From Marichromatium gracile (lineage in GTDB: Bacteria > Pseudomonadota > Gammaproteobacteria > Chromatiales > Chromatiaceae), in contig NZ_SMDC01000002.1 in assembly GCF_004343155.1 (NCBI RefSeq), positions 186,001 to 250,000 of the forward strand: a stretch of 64,000 bases of DNA, written 5' to 3'. Shown one piece after another: positions 34,594-46,166 of the stretch; position 1 is the stretch's first letter, and each line of letters begins with the position of its first letter. The notes beneath the pieces are model-generated. The model had not been told where the DNA came from, searched no databases, and saw nothing but the letters and a program-made list of their open reading frames with translations. Position numbers and translations under genes: made by a program.

Positions 34594-35037
34594 GGCGTCG
34601 CCAGCCGCCAGGAAGTTTGAACCGCAAAGGCCCAAAGGGCGCGAAGAAGAGAAGGGCTTCCAGCCGCCAGCCGCCAGCCGCCAGCCGCCAGGAAGTTTGA
34701 ACCGCAAAGGCCCAAAGGGCGCAAAGAGTGAGAAGGGCTTCCAGCGATCAGCCGCCAGCCGCCAGTGATGCCCCGCGTCGGCGTTGGAGTCTTGCCTATC
34801 CAAACCCCTTTGCGCGCTTCGCGCCTTCGCGGTTCGAATGCGCTTCCAGCGATCAGCCTCCAGTGATGGCCCACGTCGGCGCTGCGGTCTTGCCCATCCA
34901 AACCCCTTTGCGTGCTTCGCGCCTTCGCGGTTCGAATGCGCTTCCAGCGATCAGCCTCCAGTGATGGCCCACGTCGGCGTTGGAGTCTTGCCTATCCAAA
35001 CCCCTTTGCGCGCTTCGCGCCTTCGCGGTGCAATCTT
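34594..35037. repeat. Intergenic repeat region with ~100-bp tandem units
   Basis: No gene is present in the 576 bp between msrA and the HAD gene. Two copies of a unit with GGAAGTTTGAACCGCAAAGG begin at 34611 and 34691, 80 bp apart. Three near-identical units follow at 34738-34842, 34843-34940 and 34941-35029, each starting CTTCCAGCGATCAGC and ending around CGCGCCTTCGCGG. A CAGCCGC 7-mer run (four copies, 34661-34688) lies between. A 17-base piece of the unit recurs at 58504-58520, so this is a dispersed repeat family. Confidence 0.85.
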
Positions 35038-35107
35038 CTGGCCGCTGGCCGCTGGCCGCTGGCCGCTGGCCGCTGGCCGCTGGCCGCTGGCCGCTGGCCG
35101 CTGGCCG
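35038..35107. repeat. 7-bp tandem array, 10 copies
   Basis: CTGGCCG is repeated 10 times without mismatch, directly after the ~100-bp tandem units and 62 bp before the HAD phosphatase start. The array has the same unit and the same copy number as the one at 16918-16987. Confidence 0.92.
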
Positions 35108-35169
35108 CGGCGTCTGGAGCGCGCTGTCGATTACGGGCACAATGGAGCTTTAGGATCGCCGGTCACCGC

Positions 35170-36985
<1,816 letters not shown>

Positions 36986-37167
36986 TGGCGTGCCGCGCCA
37001 TCGTGCACACGCCTCGCCGGTGCGGTCGGTGGCGACGCTGTATCTTGGCCGGCGCTGTGCGATAATCGCGCGCTGGAATTCCCGCGATCGCGCGGTCCAG
37101 GCCGCGTCGGTCCGTTTCCACATCCACTGGATCGGGTGAGATCGATCCAAACGCCGAAGGAACCGAT

Positions 37168-37500
37168 ATGAGCTTCTTTATCTCCGACGCCTTCGCCCAG
37201 GGCGAAGCGGCCGCTGCTGGCGGCGACCCCTTCATGGCCCTGCTGCCTCTGGTGCTGTTCGCCGTCGTCTTCTACTTCCTGCTGATCCGTCCGCAGGCGA
37301 AGCGACAGAAGGAACACCGCAAGATGGTCGAGGCCCTGGCCAAGGGCGATGAGATCGTGACCCTCGGCGGCATCGCCGGGCGCATCGCCGATCTCGGCGA
37401 GAACTTCATCCTGATCGAGATCGCCGATGGCGTTCAGATCAAGGCGCGTCGCCAGGCCGTCGAGTCGGTGATGCCCAAGGGCACGCTGAAGGATCTCTAA
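37168..37500 (+). CDS. yajC: Sec translocon accessory protein YajC
   Basis: Encodes 110 residues with one N-terminal membrane helix (about 22-42, ALLPLVLFAVVFYFLLIRPQ) and a small soluble domain with DEIVTLGGIAGRIADLGENF. YajC associates with SecD and SecF in the inner membrane. The 182 bp upstream, after tgt, contains a GATAAT hexamer (37061-37066) but no paired -35. A 13-bp-stem hairpin follows 10 bp after the stop. Confidence 0.95.
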   Translation: MSFFISDAFAQGEAAAAGGDPFMALLPLVLFAVVFYFLLIRPQAKRQKEHRKMVEALAKGDEIVTLGGIAGRIADLGENFILIEIADGVQIKARRQAVESVMPKGTLKDL

Positions 37501-37509
37501 GATCGTGCG

Positions 37510-37541
37510 GACGCCCGAGGCCGGTCGCGGCCTCGGGCGTC
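37510..37541 (+). terminator. Strong hairpin between yajC and secD
   Basis: A 13-bp perfect stem (GACGCCCGAGGCC) with a 6-base loop lies 10 bp after yajC. It lacks a T-run. It probably attenuates or stabilises the yajC transcript before secD, which starts 119 bp further on. Confidence 0.55.
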
Positions 37542-37659
37542 ATCGTGTCCGACCCATCTCGCGGATCACACCCCCAGCCCTGGATCGGTGTCCGATCCGC
37601 GTCCCCGTTTTTCCGTTGCGCGCAGTGGCATCCCCAATGCCCTTGCACTTGGACATGCA

Positions 37660-39516
37660 ATGAACCGATACCCCCTGTGGAAGAATCTACTGATCCTGGG
37701 CGTGGTCCTGCTCGGCCTGTTGTTGGCGATGCCGAACCTGTTCTCCCAGGACCCTTCGATCGAGATCACTGCCGCGCGCGGCGCCGAGGTGACCGAGACG
37801 AGCGTCGACGAGGTGCGCGCCGTGCTCGACAACGCCGGGGTGCCCTACAAGGACGTCGAGCTGAGCGAGGACGGTCGGCTGCTCGCGCGCTTCGCCCTCT
37901 CCGGTGAGCAGCTGGCCGGTCAGGAGGCGATCGAGCGCACCCTCGCCGAGCAGTATCGCACCGCCTTGACCCTCTCGGCCGATCTGCCGGGGTGGATGCG
38001 CGCGCTCGGGCTCAACCCGATGTCGCTCGGACTCGACCTGCGTGGCGGTATCCATGTGGTCATCGACGTCGACATGGAGAGCGCGCTCGATCAGGCGCTC
38101 GAGCGCTATGTCGGCGATATCCGCGCCCAGTTGCGCGAGCACAAGGTGCGTTACCTGACCGTGCTGCGCGACGGTGGCGAGATCCTCGTCAAGTTCAAGG
38201 ACGAGGAGGCGCGTGCCGCGGCCGACAAGCTGCTCGGGCGTGAATTCCGCGCCCTCGCGCTCTCCAGCGCCGAGCAGGGCGGCACCTATCTGATCCGTGC
38301 CGTGCTGCAGCCGGCCGAGCAGGAGCAGATCAAGGACTTCGCCCTCAAGCAGAACATCACCACCCTGCGCAACCGCGTCAACGCCCTCGGCGTGGCCGAG
38401 CCGAGCATCGCCCGTCAGGGCGAGCGGCGCATCGTCGTGCAGCTCCCCGGCGCCCAGGACCCGGGTCGGCTCAAGGAGATCCTCGGCGCCACCGCGACCC
38501 TCGAGTACCGTCTGGTCGACACCGAGCACAGCGTCGCCGATGCCGTCTCCGGGCGGGTGCCGGTGGGTAGCCGGCTCTATCGCGATCGCGACGGCGTGCC
38601 GATCCTGCTCAAGCGCCGGGTGATCGTCACCGGAGACCAGATCACCGACGCCTCTGCAGGCTTCGACGGTCAGAGCGGCTCCCCGGCGGTGTTCGTCAAC
38701 CTCGACGGCCAGGGCGCGCGGCGGATGCGCGATGTGACCACCGAGAACGTCGGCAAGCCGATGGCGGTGGTGTTCATCGAGAACCGCACCACCACCGAGA
38801 TGGTCGACGGCGAGCCGGTCAAGCGCACCCACAAGGTCGAGGAGGTGATCAGCGTCGCCACCATCCGCGAACCCTTCGGGCGCCGCTTCCAGACCACCGG
38901 GCTCGACAGCAGCGAGGAGGCGCACAACACCGCGCTGCTGCTGCGCTCGGGCGCGCTGGCCGCGCCGATCCAGATCGTCGAGGAGCGCACCATCGGTCCC
39001 AGCCTGGGTCAGGACAACATCGACCAGGGCTTCCGCTCGGTGATGATCGGTCTCGGTCTGGTGGCGTTGTTCATGGCGCTCTACTACCGGGTGTTCGGTC
39101 TGGTCGCCGACCTGGTGCTGGTGGTCAACCTGGTGATGATCGTGGCGGTGCTCTCGCTGCTGCAGGCGACCCTGACCCTGCCGGGCATCGCCGGCATCGT
39201 GCTCACCGTGGGCATGGCGGTCGATGCCAACGTGCTGATCTTCGAGCGTATCCGCGAGGAGATCCGCAACGGCAGCACGCCGCAGGCGAGCATCCGCGCC
39301 GGCTACGACAAGGCGCTCTCGACCATCGTCGATGCCAATGTCACCACCCTGATCGCCGCCGTGGTGCTGTTCAGCTTCGGTACCGGCCCGGTCAAGGGCT
39401 TCGCCGTGACCCTGTTCATCGGTATCGTCACCTCGATGTTCACGGCCATCCTCGGCTCGCGCGCCATGATCAACCTGATCTATGGCCGTCGTAACGTCAA
39501 GAAACTGGCCATCTGA
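37660..39516 (+). CDS. secD: Protein-export membrane protein SecD
   Basis: Encodes 618 residues: an N-terminal helix (LWKNLLILGVVLLGLLLAMP), a large periplasmic region with the P1 base and head (the LGLDLRGGIHVVIDVDM motif near 123), and five C-terminal helices with GMAVDANVLIFERIREE near 525. SecDF uses proton motive force to pull secreted proteins. Start at the ATG opening MNRYPLWKN, the family's typical start. secF follows after 10 bp. Confidence 0.96.
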   Translation: MNRYPLWKNLLILGVVLLGLLLAMPNLFSQDPSIEITAARGAEVTETSVDEVRAVLDNAGVPYKDVELSEDGRLLARFALSGEQLAGQEAIERTLAEQYRTALTLSADLPGWMRALGLNPMSLGLDLRGGIHVVIDVDMESALDQALERYVGDIRAQLREHKVRYLTVLRDGGEILVKFKDEEARAAADKLLGREFRALALSSAEQGGTYLIRAVLQPAEQEQIKDFALKQNITTLRNRVNALGVAEPSIARQGERRIVVQLPGAQDPGRLKEILGATATLEYRLVDTEHSVADAVSGRVPVGSRLYRDRDGVPILLKRRVIVTGDQITDASAGFDGQSGSPAVFVNLDGQGARRMRDVTTENVGKPMAVVFIENRTTTEMVDGEPVKRTHKVEEVISVATIREPFGRRFQTTGLDSSEEAHNTALLLRSGALAAPIQIVEERTIGPSLGQDNIDQGFRSVMIGLGLVALFMALYYRVFGLVADLVLVVNLVMIVAVLSLLQATLTLPGIAGIVLTVGMAVDANVLIFERIREEIRNGSTPQASIRAGYDKALSTIVDANVTTLIAAVVLFSFGTGPVKGFAVTLFIGIVTSMFTAILGSRAMINLIYGRRNVKKLAI

Positions 39517-39526
39517 GGAGATCGGC

Positions 39527-40477
39527 ATGCGCAACAAGGCTATGGCCAAGACCCTGAACATCGACTTCATGGGCATGCGGCGTGCAGCCGCGATCGTCTC
39601 CGGCGCGGTGCTGGTGATCGCACTGCTGTCGATGCTGCTACGCGGCTTCGACTTCGGGCTGGACTTCACCGGCGGTACCGTGATCGAGGTCGGCTACGAG
39701 ACCCCGACCGAACTCGCCGAAGTCACCGGGGCGCTCGAGGCCGGCGGTTTCGTCGGCGCCACGGTGCAGCACTTCGGCTCGCGTCAGGACGTGCTGATCC
39801 GGCTCGCGCCGGGGAGCGACGACGAGGGGACGAGCGCCCAACTCAGCGATCGCGTCTTCCAGGCGTTGAGCGCCGCCGCCGCAGGCGAGGTGGATCTGCG
39901 ACGGGTGGAGTTCGTCGGACCCCAGGTCGGCGAGGAGCTGCGCGAGCAGGGTGGACTGGCGGTGCTGTTCTCGCTGATCGGCATCCTCATCTATGTCGCG
40001 CTGCGTTTCGAGTGGCGCTTCGCCGTCGGCTCGGTGGTGGCGCTGGTGCACGATGTGATCGTCGTGCTCGGCGTGTTCTCGCTGTTCCAGATCAGCTTCG
40101 ACCTGACGGTGCTGGCGGCGGTGCTGGCGGTGATCGGCTACTCGCTCAACGACACCATCGTGGTCTTCGACCGGGTGCGCGAGAACTTCCGCAAGATGCG
40201 CAAGGGCACGGTGACCGAGATCATCAACGCCTCGATCGGTCAGACGCTCTCGCGCACCGTGGTCACCTCCTGCACCACGCTGCTGGTGCTGGTCGCGCTC
40301 TACATGCTCGGTGGCGAGGTGATCAGCGGCTTCTCGCTGGCGCTGATCATCGGCGTGGTGGTCGGTACCTACTCCTCGATCTATGTCGCCACCGCGGCGG
40401 TGGTGTGGATGGGGCTGAACAAGACCGACCTGCTGCCGCCCGAGAAGGAGGGCGCCGGGGCCGAGGTGCGGCCCTGA
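39527..40477 (+). CDS. secF: Protein-export membrane protein SecF
   Basis: Encodes 316 residues with six helices. It has the FDFGLDFTGGTVIEVGY motif near 43, a periplasmic loop, and the VIGYSLNDTIVVFDRVRENFRK motif near 203 carrying a conserved aspartate of the proton pathway. GAGGAG lies 6 bases before the ATG. It forms the SecDF complex with the gene upstream. The C-terminal tail is short and charged. Confidence 0.96.
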   Translation: MRNKAMAKTLNIDFMGMRRAAAIVSGAVLVIALLSMLLRGFDFGLDFTGGTVIEVGYETPTELAEVTGALEAGGFVGATVQHFGSRQDVLIRLAPGSDDEGTSAQLSDRVFQALSAAAAGEVDLRRVEFVGPQVGEELREQGGLAVLFSLIGILIYVALRFEWRFAVGSVVALVHDVIVVLGVFSLFQISFDLTVLAAVLAVIGYSLNDTIVVFDRVRENFRKMRKGTVTEIINASIGQTLSRTVVTSCTTLLVLVALYMLGGEVISGFSLALIIGVVVGTYSSIYVATAAVVWMGLNKTDLLPPEKEGAGAEVRP

Positions 40478-40482
40478 ACGCG

Positions 40483-40508
40483 ACGGGGCCGGCATGTGCC
40501 GGCCCCGT
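40483..40508. terminator. Bidirectional terminator hairpin after secF
   Basis: An 11-bp perfect stem (ACGGGGCCGGC) with an ATGT loop, 5 bp after the secF stop and between convergent genes. The downstream tract on the plus strand is GTTCCTC, not a strong T-run. Confidence 0.6.
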
Positions 40509-40557
40509 GTTCCTCAGCTGATCCCTTCCGGCGCCGTTCCCCCGGCGCCCGTCGCCC

Positions 40558-41685
40558 TCAACGGAAGCGGCGCAGATAGTTCCACTCGAAGAAGCGCTTG
40601 AGCCAGTGGAAGACCCGCAGGCTCGGCAGCACCAGGTTGAAGCGCTCGTTACGCGCCACCAGCATGCCGTCGCGATTGGCGTCGACGATGCAGAGCAGCT
40701 CGACGCGGAAGGTCTCGGTCGGTGTCTGACCGGCGAACTCGGCGAGCAGGTTGCGCGCCGCGGTGCGCGCCTGCAGGTCGGCCATGTGCGCCTGCTTGGG
40801 CATCCACTCAGGTCCCGGGAAGCTGCCCGAGTCGCCGGCGACATAGACCCGGTCGTAACCCGGCACGCGACAAGTGCGCTCGGCCTCGATCAGTCCGCCG
40901 GGCGAGCGCGGCAGCTCGGTGTTGTCGAACCAGGTGTTGCCGGTCATCCCCGGCATGAACAGGATCAGGTCGGCGGCGAAGTCGCCGCCCTCGGTGCTCA
41001 CCCCGTGCTCGGAGAAGCCCTTGAGCTTGTGACCGAGATGGGTGCGGATGTCACGGCGGCGCATCTCCGCGAGCAGCCCCTCGACCGCCTTGGGACCGAG
41101 CCGGTTGCCGGGGCGCGGCGCCGGGGTGAAGAACACCAGCTCGAAGCGTTCGCGCCGGCCCTCCTGGCGCAGCTGGTTGTCGAGTCCGAAGAGGAATTCG
41201 AACATCGGCCCGCCGCGCATCGCGCTCGGCTCCTTGGGGTTGCCGGCGAAGCCCAGGGCGATGGTGCCGCCGTCCATGGCGCGGATGCGCTCGCGGATGC
41301 GCTCGGCCGCGGCGATGCCCTCGCAGGGCGTGATGGCGTGCTCGATGCCGGGCAGCTTCTTGAGGAAACGTCCGCCGCTGGCGATGATCAGCCCGTCGTT
41401 GTTGATCGGTGCCTGGGTGGTCTCCAGGGTGCGCCCGCAGTGGCTCAGGCCGGTGGCCTCGGCGGCGACGTGGCGCACCCGCATGCGTTGCAGGAAGCGG
41501 GTCAGGTCGATGCGCAGGTCTTCGCCCCGACGCAGCCCCGGCGGCACCCAGATCAGGCCGGGCAGATAGACGAACTCGGCCGCGGGGCTGACCAGGGTGA
41601 TCTCGACATCGGGGTTCGACTTGCGCAACTGCTGGATGGCGGTCAGGGCGGCGAAGCCCGACCCGACGATGGTGACGCGATGCAT
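40558..41685 (-). CDS. SQR-like FAD-dependent sulfide:quinone oxidoreductase family protein
   Basis: Encodes 375 residues of the flavoprotein disulfide reductase fold: FAD-binding VTIVGSGFAALTAIQQL at 4-20, LIIASGGRF near 99, the second Rossmann region and the VAGDSGSFPGPEWMPKQAHMAD motif near 290. Two cysteines fit redox-active positions of SQR, one in ITPCEGIA (about 122) and one in LLCIVDAN (about 332). A C-terminal amphipathic helix (VFHWLKRFFEWNYLRRFR) fits a membrane-associated enzyme. SQR oxidises sulfide to polysulfide and reduces quinone, in keeping with a purple sulfur bacterium. The exact SQR type, and FccB-like alternatives, are unresolved. Confidence 0.78.
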   Translation of the reverse strand: MHRVTIVGSGFAALTAIQQLRKSNPDVEITLVSPAAEFVYLPGLIWVPPGLRRGEDLRIDLTRFLQRMRVRHVAAEATGLSHCGRTLETTQAPINNDGLIIASGGRFLKKLPGIEHAITPCEGIAAAERIRERIRAMDGGTIALGFAGNPKEPSAMRGGPMFEFLFGLDNQLRQEGRRERFELVFFTPAPRPGNRLGPKAVEGLLAEMRRRDIRTHLGHKLKGFSEHGVSTEGGDFAADLILFMPGMTGNTWFDNTELPRSPGGLIEAERTCRVPGYDRVYVAGDSGSFPGPEWMPKQAHMADLQARTAARNLLAEFAGQTPTETFRVELLCIVDANRDGMLVARNERFNLVLPSLRVFHWLKRFFEWNYLRRFR

Positions 41686-41738
41686 GGCGCTCTCCTGGTC
41701 TTGAAAGAAGGGTGATGAATGGCGCTGGCCCTTCGGGA

Positions 41739-42357
41739 TCAGTGTCGCGGCGGGACGAGCAGCGGGTGTAACGTCGGCCAGACGTTGTCGAGGATGCGCG
41801 CCTGGGCGGCGGCCGTGGGGTGCAGTCCGTCGGCCTGCATCAGCGCGCGATCCTCGGCGATGCCGCGCAGCATCTCCGCCACCAGCGGGACCGCGTGTGC
41901 GGCGGCGGCCTCGCGGAACACCGCTTGAAAGCGATCGGTGTAGACCGCACCGTAGTTCGGCGGCAGTCGCACGCCGAGCAACAGTACGCGGCTGCCGCTC
42001 GCCTGCGTCTGGGTGATGAGCGCGTCGAGATTGGCGCGCAGTCGCTCCAGGCTCAACCCACGCAACCCGTCATTGGCGCCGAGCTCGATGATCACCACCG
42101 CCGGGCGGTGGCGTTCGAGCAGTGCCGGCAACCGCGTCAGGCCGCCCGCCGTCGTCTCCCCGGACACGCTCGCGTTGACCGTACGATAGGCCAGCGCCTC
42201 CTGCTCGAGACGTTGTTCGAGCAGCCGCACCCAGCTCCGCTCGCGGTCGATGCCATAACCGGCGCTCAGGCTGTCGCCGAGCACCAGCAGGGTCGGCGTG
42301 GCGGCCAGGGTGAGGGGGGCACACAGCGACAGAGCAGCAATCAGGAGTAGACGGATC

Positions 42358-42359
<2 letters not shown>
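41739..42359 (-). CDS. tesA: SGNH esterase/lysophospholipase (TesA/arylesterase)
   Basis: Encodes 206 residues: a signal peptide (LLLIAALSLCAPLTLAA), block I LVLGDSLSAGYGI near 25, GANDGLRGLSL near 93, and the catalytic DGLHPTA near 180. It is a periplasmic thioesterase/lysophospholipase. It is divergent from ybbA, the order known from many gammaproteobacteria, and its ATG shares a CATG with the ybbA ATG. Confidence 0.92.
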
Positions 42360-43043
<684 letters not shown>

Positions 43044-43047
<4 letters not shown>

Positions 43048-45533
43048 AGGCCTGGCGGATCGGACTGCGGCTGTTGCGCCAGGACTGGCGCAGCGGCGAA
43101 CTCTACCTGCTCACCGCCGCGCTGGTGCTGACGGTGGCGGCGGTGACCGCCGTCGGCTTCTTCGCCAGTCGCATCGAGGCGGGCATGGCGCGTCAGGGCG
43201 GCGAGCTGTTGGCCGCCGATCTGGTACTCGAGGGCAGTGATGCGCCACCCGCGGCCTGGCGCGATCGCGCCGAGTCGCAGGGATTGGTCAGTGCCGCGAC
43301 CGTCGAGTTCCGCTCGGTGGTGCTGGGGTCCGACGGGCCGCAGCTGGTGCAGGCCAAGGCGGTCGAGCCGGGTTATCCGCTGCGCGGCCAGTTGCGGGTG
43401 CGCGCCGATTTCGCCGCCGCCGAGCAGCCGCGCGAGCAGGGACCGCCGGCCGGCGAGCTGTGGGTCGAGTCGCGCCTGCTGCGCCTGCTCGAGCTGCAGG
43501 TCGGCGACCCTCTCACGCTCGGCGAGACGGACCTGCGCATCGGCGCCATCCTCGCCTATGAGCCGGATGCCGGCGGTCGGCTGTTCAATCTCGCCCCGCG
43601 GGTGCTGCTCAACGCCGCCGATCTGCCCGCCACCGGGCTGCTCGGCCCGGCCAGTCGCGCCACCCATCGGCTGTTGCTCGCCGGCCCCGAGGACGCGGTC
43701 GCCGACTATGCCGCCTGGGCCGGATCGCGGGCCGAGACCGCGGGGTTCGAGCTGCTCACCGCGAGCGCGGCGCGACCCGAGTTCGCCAATGCCGTCGAGC
43801 GTGCCTCGCGCTTCCTCCACCTCGCCAGCCTCAGCACCCTGCTGGTGGCCGGGGCGGCGATCGCCCTGGCCAGTCACCGGTTGGTCGGACGCCAGATCGA
43901 TGCGGTGGCGGTGATGCGCTGTCTCGGCGCCCGCCGACACCTGCTGATGCGGGTATTCGTGTTGCGGTTGGTGATGTTCGGGCTGGCCGCGAGTCTGCTC
44001 GGCACCGCCCTCGGCTGGATCGCCCAGGCCGGGCTGCTGGCGGTGTTCAGCGACTGGTTCGGCACCGCGCTGCCGGCCGCCTCCTGGTCGCCGCTGCTGG
44101 TGGGCCTGGGCACCGGGCTGGTGACCCTGCTCGGCTTCGCGCTGCCGCCGCTGCTGCAGCTCGCCCAGGTCTCGCCGCTGCGCGCGCTGCGCCGCGATCT
44201 CGGCGCGCCGCGCGGCTCGGTGGCGCTGGCCGTGGTGCTGGCGGCGCTGGCGCTCTCGGCCCTGGTGTTGTGGCAGGCCGGCGAGTTCGCGCTCGCCTGG
44301 AAGTTGCTCGCCGGGCTGGCCGCGGCGCTGGTCTGTCTGGTGGTCGCGGTGCTCGCGCTGGTGCGGCTGGCGGCGCTGCTCGCCGGGCGCAGCCGCGGGC
44401 TGTGGCGGCTCGGGCTGGCGGCGCTGACCCGCCGTCCCGGCGGCGCGGTGCTGCAGATCACCGGGTTCGGGGTCGGCATCCTCGCGCTGCTGCTGCTCGC
44501 GGTGGTGCGGGTCGATCTGTTGCAGGGCTGGCGCGAGAGTCTGCCGCCGGGGGCGCCGAACCAGTTCGCGATCAACATCCAGCCGCAGCAGGTCGAGCCG
44601 ATGCGGACGTTGCTCGCCGCGCAGGGCATCGAGGACGTCGCCTTCGACCCGATGATCCGGGGCCGGCTGGTGCGGATCAACGATCGCGCGGTGGCGCCCT
44701 CGGACTATGTCGATCCGCGCGCCGAGCGGCTCGCCACGCGCGAGTTCAACCTCAGCTACGGTACCCGGCTGGGCGCGGACAATCGTATCGTCGCCGGTGC
44801 CTGGTGGCAGGATGCCGCTGCGCCGCCGCAGTTCTCGGTCGAGCGCGATCTGGCCGAGACCCTGGGCATTTCGCTCGGCGACGAGATCGCCTTCATGGTC
44901 GCGGGGCGCGAGGTCGCGGCCCCGGTGACCAGCCTGCGCGAGGTGCAGTGGGACAGCTTCAACGTCAACTTCTTCGTCATCGCCTCGCCGGCGTTGCTCG
45001 GTGACGAGCCGGCAAGCCATATCACCAGCTTCCATGTCCCGGCGAGCGACGAGTCGCTGCTCGTCGAGCTGGTGCGCCGCTTCCCCAACCTCACCCTGCT
45101 CGATGTCGACGCGCTGCTCCAGCAGGTGCGTCAGGTGGTCGATCGCGGGGTGCTGGCGGTGGAGTACGTGTTCCTCTTCACCCTCGCCGCGGGGCTGCTG
45201 GTGATGTATGCGGGGATCCAGGCGAGCCTGGAGGACCGTCGTGTCGAGCACGCCATCCTGCGCACCCTCGGGGTGGGACGGGCGCGGCTGCTCGGTGCGC
45301 TGGCGGTGGAGTTCGTCGTCGCCGGTCTGCTCGCCGGTCTGCTCGCCTCGGTGTTCGCCGAGGGCATCGGCTGGCTGCTCGCCGAGCAGCTCTTCGGCAT
45401 CGCGTTCGTCTTCAACCCCTGGTTGTGGACGGTCGGGGTGCTGGGTTCGGGGCTGCTGATCGGCGTGGCCGGGGTGGTGGCGACCTATCCGCTGCTGGTG
45501 CGCCCGCCACTGCACACCCTGCGTCATCACTGA
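43044..45533 (+). CDS. ybbP: FtsX-family ABC permease YbbP
   Basis: Encodes 829 residues: an N-terminal helix, a large periplasmic MacB-like domain (about 45-240), three helices, further hydrophobic helices (about 390-490), a second periplasmic domain, and a terminal FtsX-type helix set ending PPLHTLRHH. It has the opening MKAWRIGLRLLRQDWRSGEL usual for YbbP. The ATPase is YbbA. The complex resembles mechanotransmission ABC transporters rather than importers. The start overlaps the ybbA stop. Confidence 0.92.
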
Positions 45534-45567
45534 GAGGTCCGGGGCGCGCTGGCGCCCCGGACCGGGG

Positions 45568-45765
45568 TCACTCCCTGACCCAGTTGGCGAAGTTCTCGGC
45601 GTTCTTCTCCTCGCCGTCGTCGTAGCCCGCGGCATAGGCCTCGGTCAGGCGCTGTTCCTCGCGCTTGGGGTTCTGCAGGAAGCCGCACTGCCAGCCCTGG
45701 ATGTATTCGTCATCGACGCCGAGCTGTTCCATCTTGGTGACCGCGTCGTAGTAGAACTGATTCAT
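45568..45765 (-). CDS. Small conserved-looking protein, RMF-like pattern
   Basis: Encodes 65 residues, opening MNQFYYDAVTKMEQLGVDDE, then YIQGWQCGFLQNPKREEQ and AYAAGYDDGEEKNAENFANW. The spaced GW..G and AYAAGYDDG pattern recalls ribosome modulation factor, but the protein is acidic rather than basic, so the resemblance may be superficial. The 34 bp to the ybbP stop are GC-rich and convergent. Function unknown. Confidence 0.6.
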   Translation of the reverse strand: MNQFYYDAVTKMEQLGVDDEYIQGWQCGFLQNPKREEQRLTEAYAAGYDDGEEKNAENFANWVRE

Positions 45766-46166
45766 GTCCGAGTCTCTCCGCGCTAGTTCGTGATGGCGCC
45801 CGGCCGGGACGCTCGCCCGGCCGGGTCTCGATGCCGGCCGCCGGTGTCGTCCGCGCGGCCTCGTCCTCTCCATAGAGACGTTGATCCCCGTCGCTGCGGG
45901 GCTTGCGGGGCGGGTGGGCAGCGGTTGGCGCCGCGTCCTCACCCGTCACCACCCCGGCCAGCGGCTGGCGCGCATGGTATACGCAGCGTTGGCGCGCGGT
46001 GGGTGGTTAAGAATACAGCGGTTTTCTAATAGTTGACAACGCAGTTGGGTTTGTCGGGGCAATGAGGATTCTCAATCGTCGCCGGGCGTCGACATGACGC
46101 GCGATGTCGGCGAGGATGGGGCGGAAACCTCGCCGTCTCCTTCTGATCTGATTCGTCGGTTATGTG
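45766..46166. other. 401-bp divergent intergenic region before bepA
   Basis: No supported gene. The left part is GC-rich with inverted segments (CCCGGCCGGG, 45808-45835). The right part (about 46005-46080) is clearly AT-richer and likely holds the bepA promoter: TTGACA occurs at 46034-46039, without a good -10 at the usual distance. ATGAGGATTCTCAAT (46061-46075) is a small inverted repeat (GAG-GATT-CTC core). Assignment to a known regulator is not justified. Confidence 0.4.
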
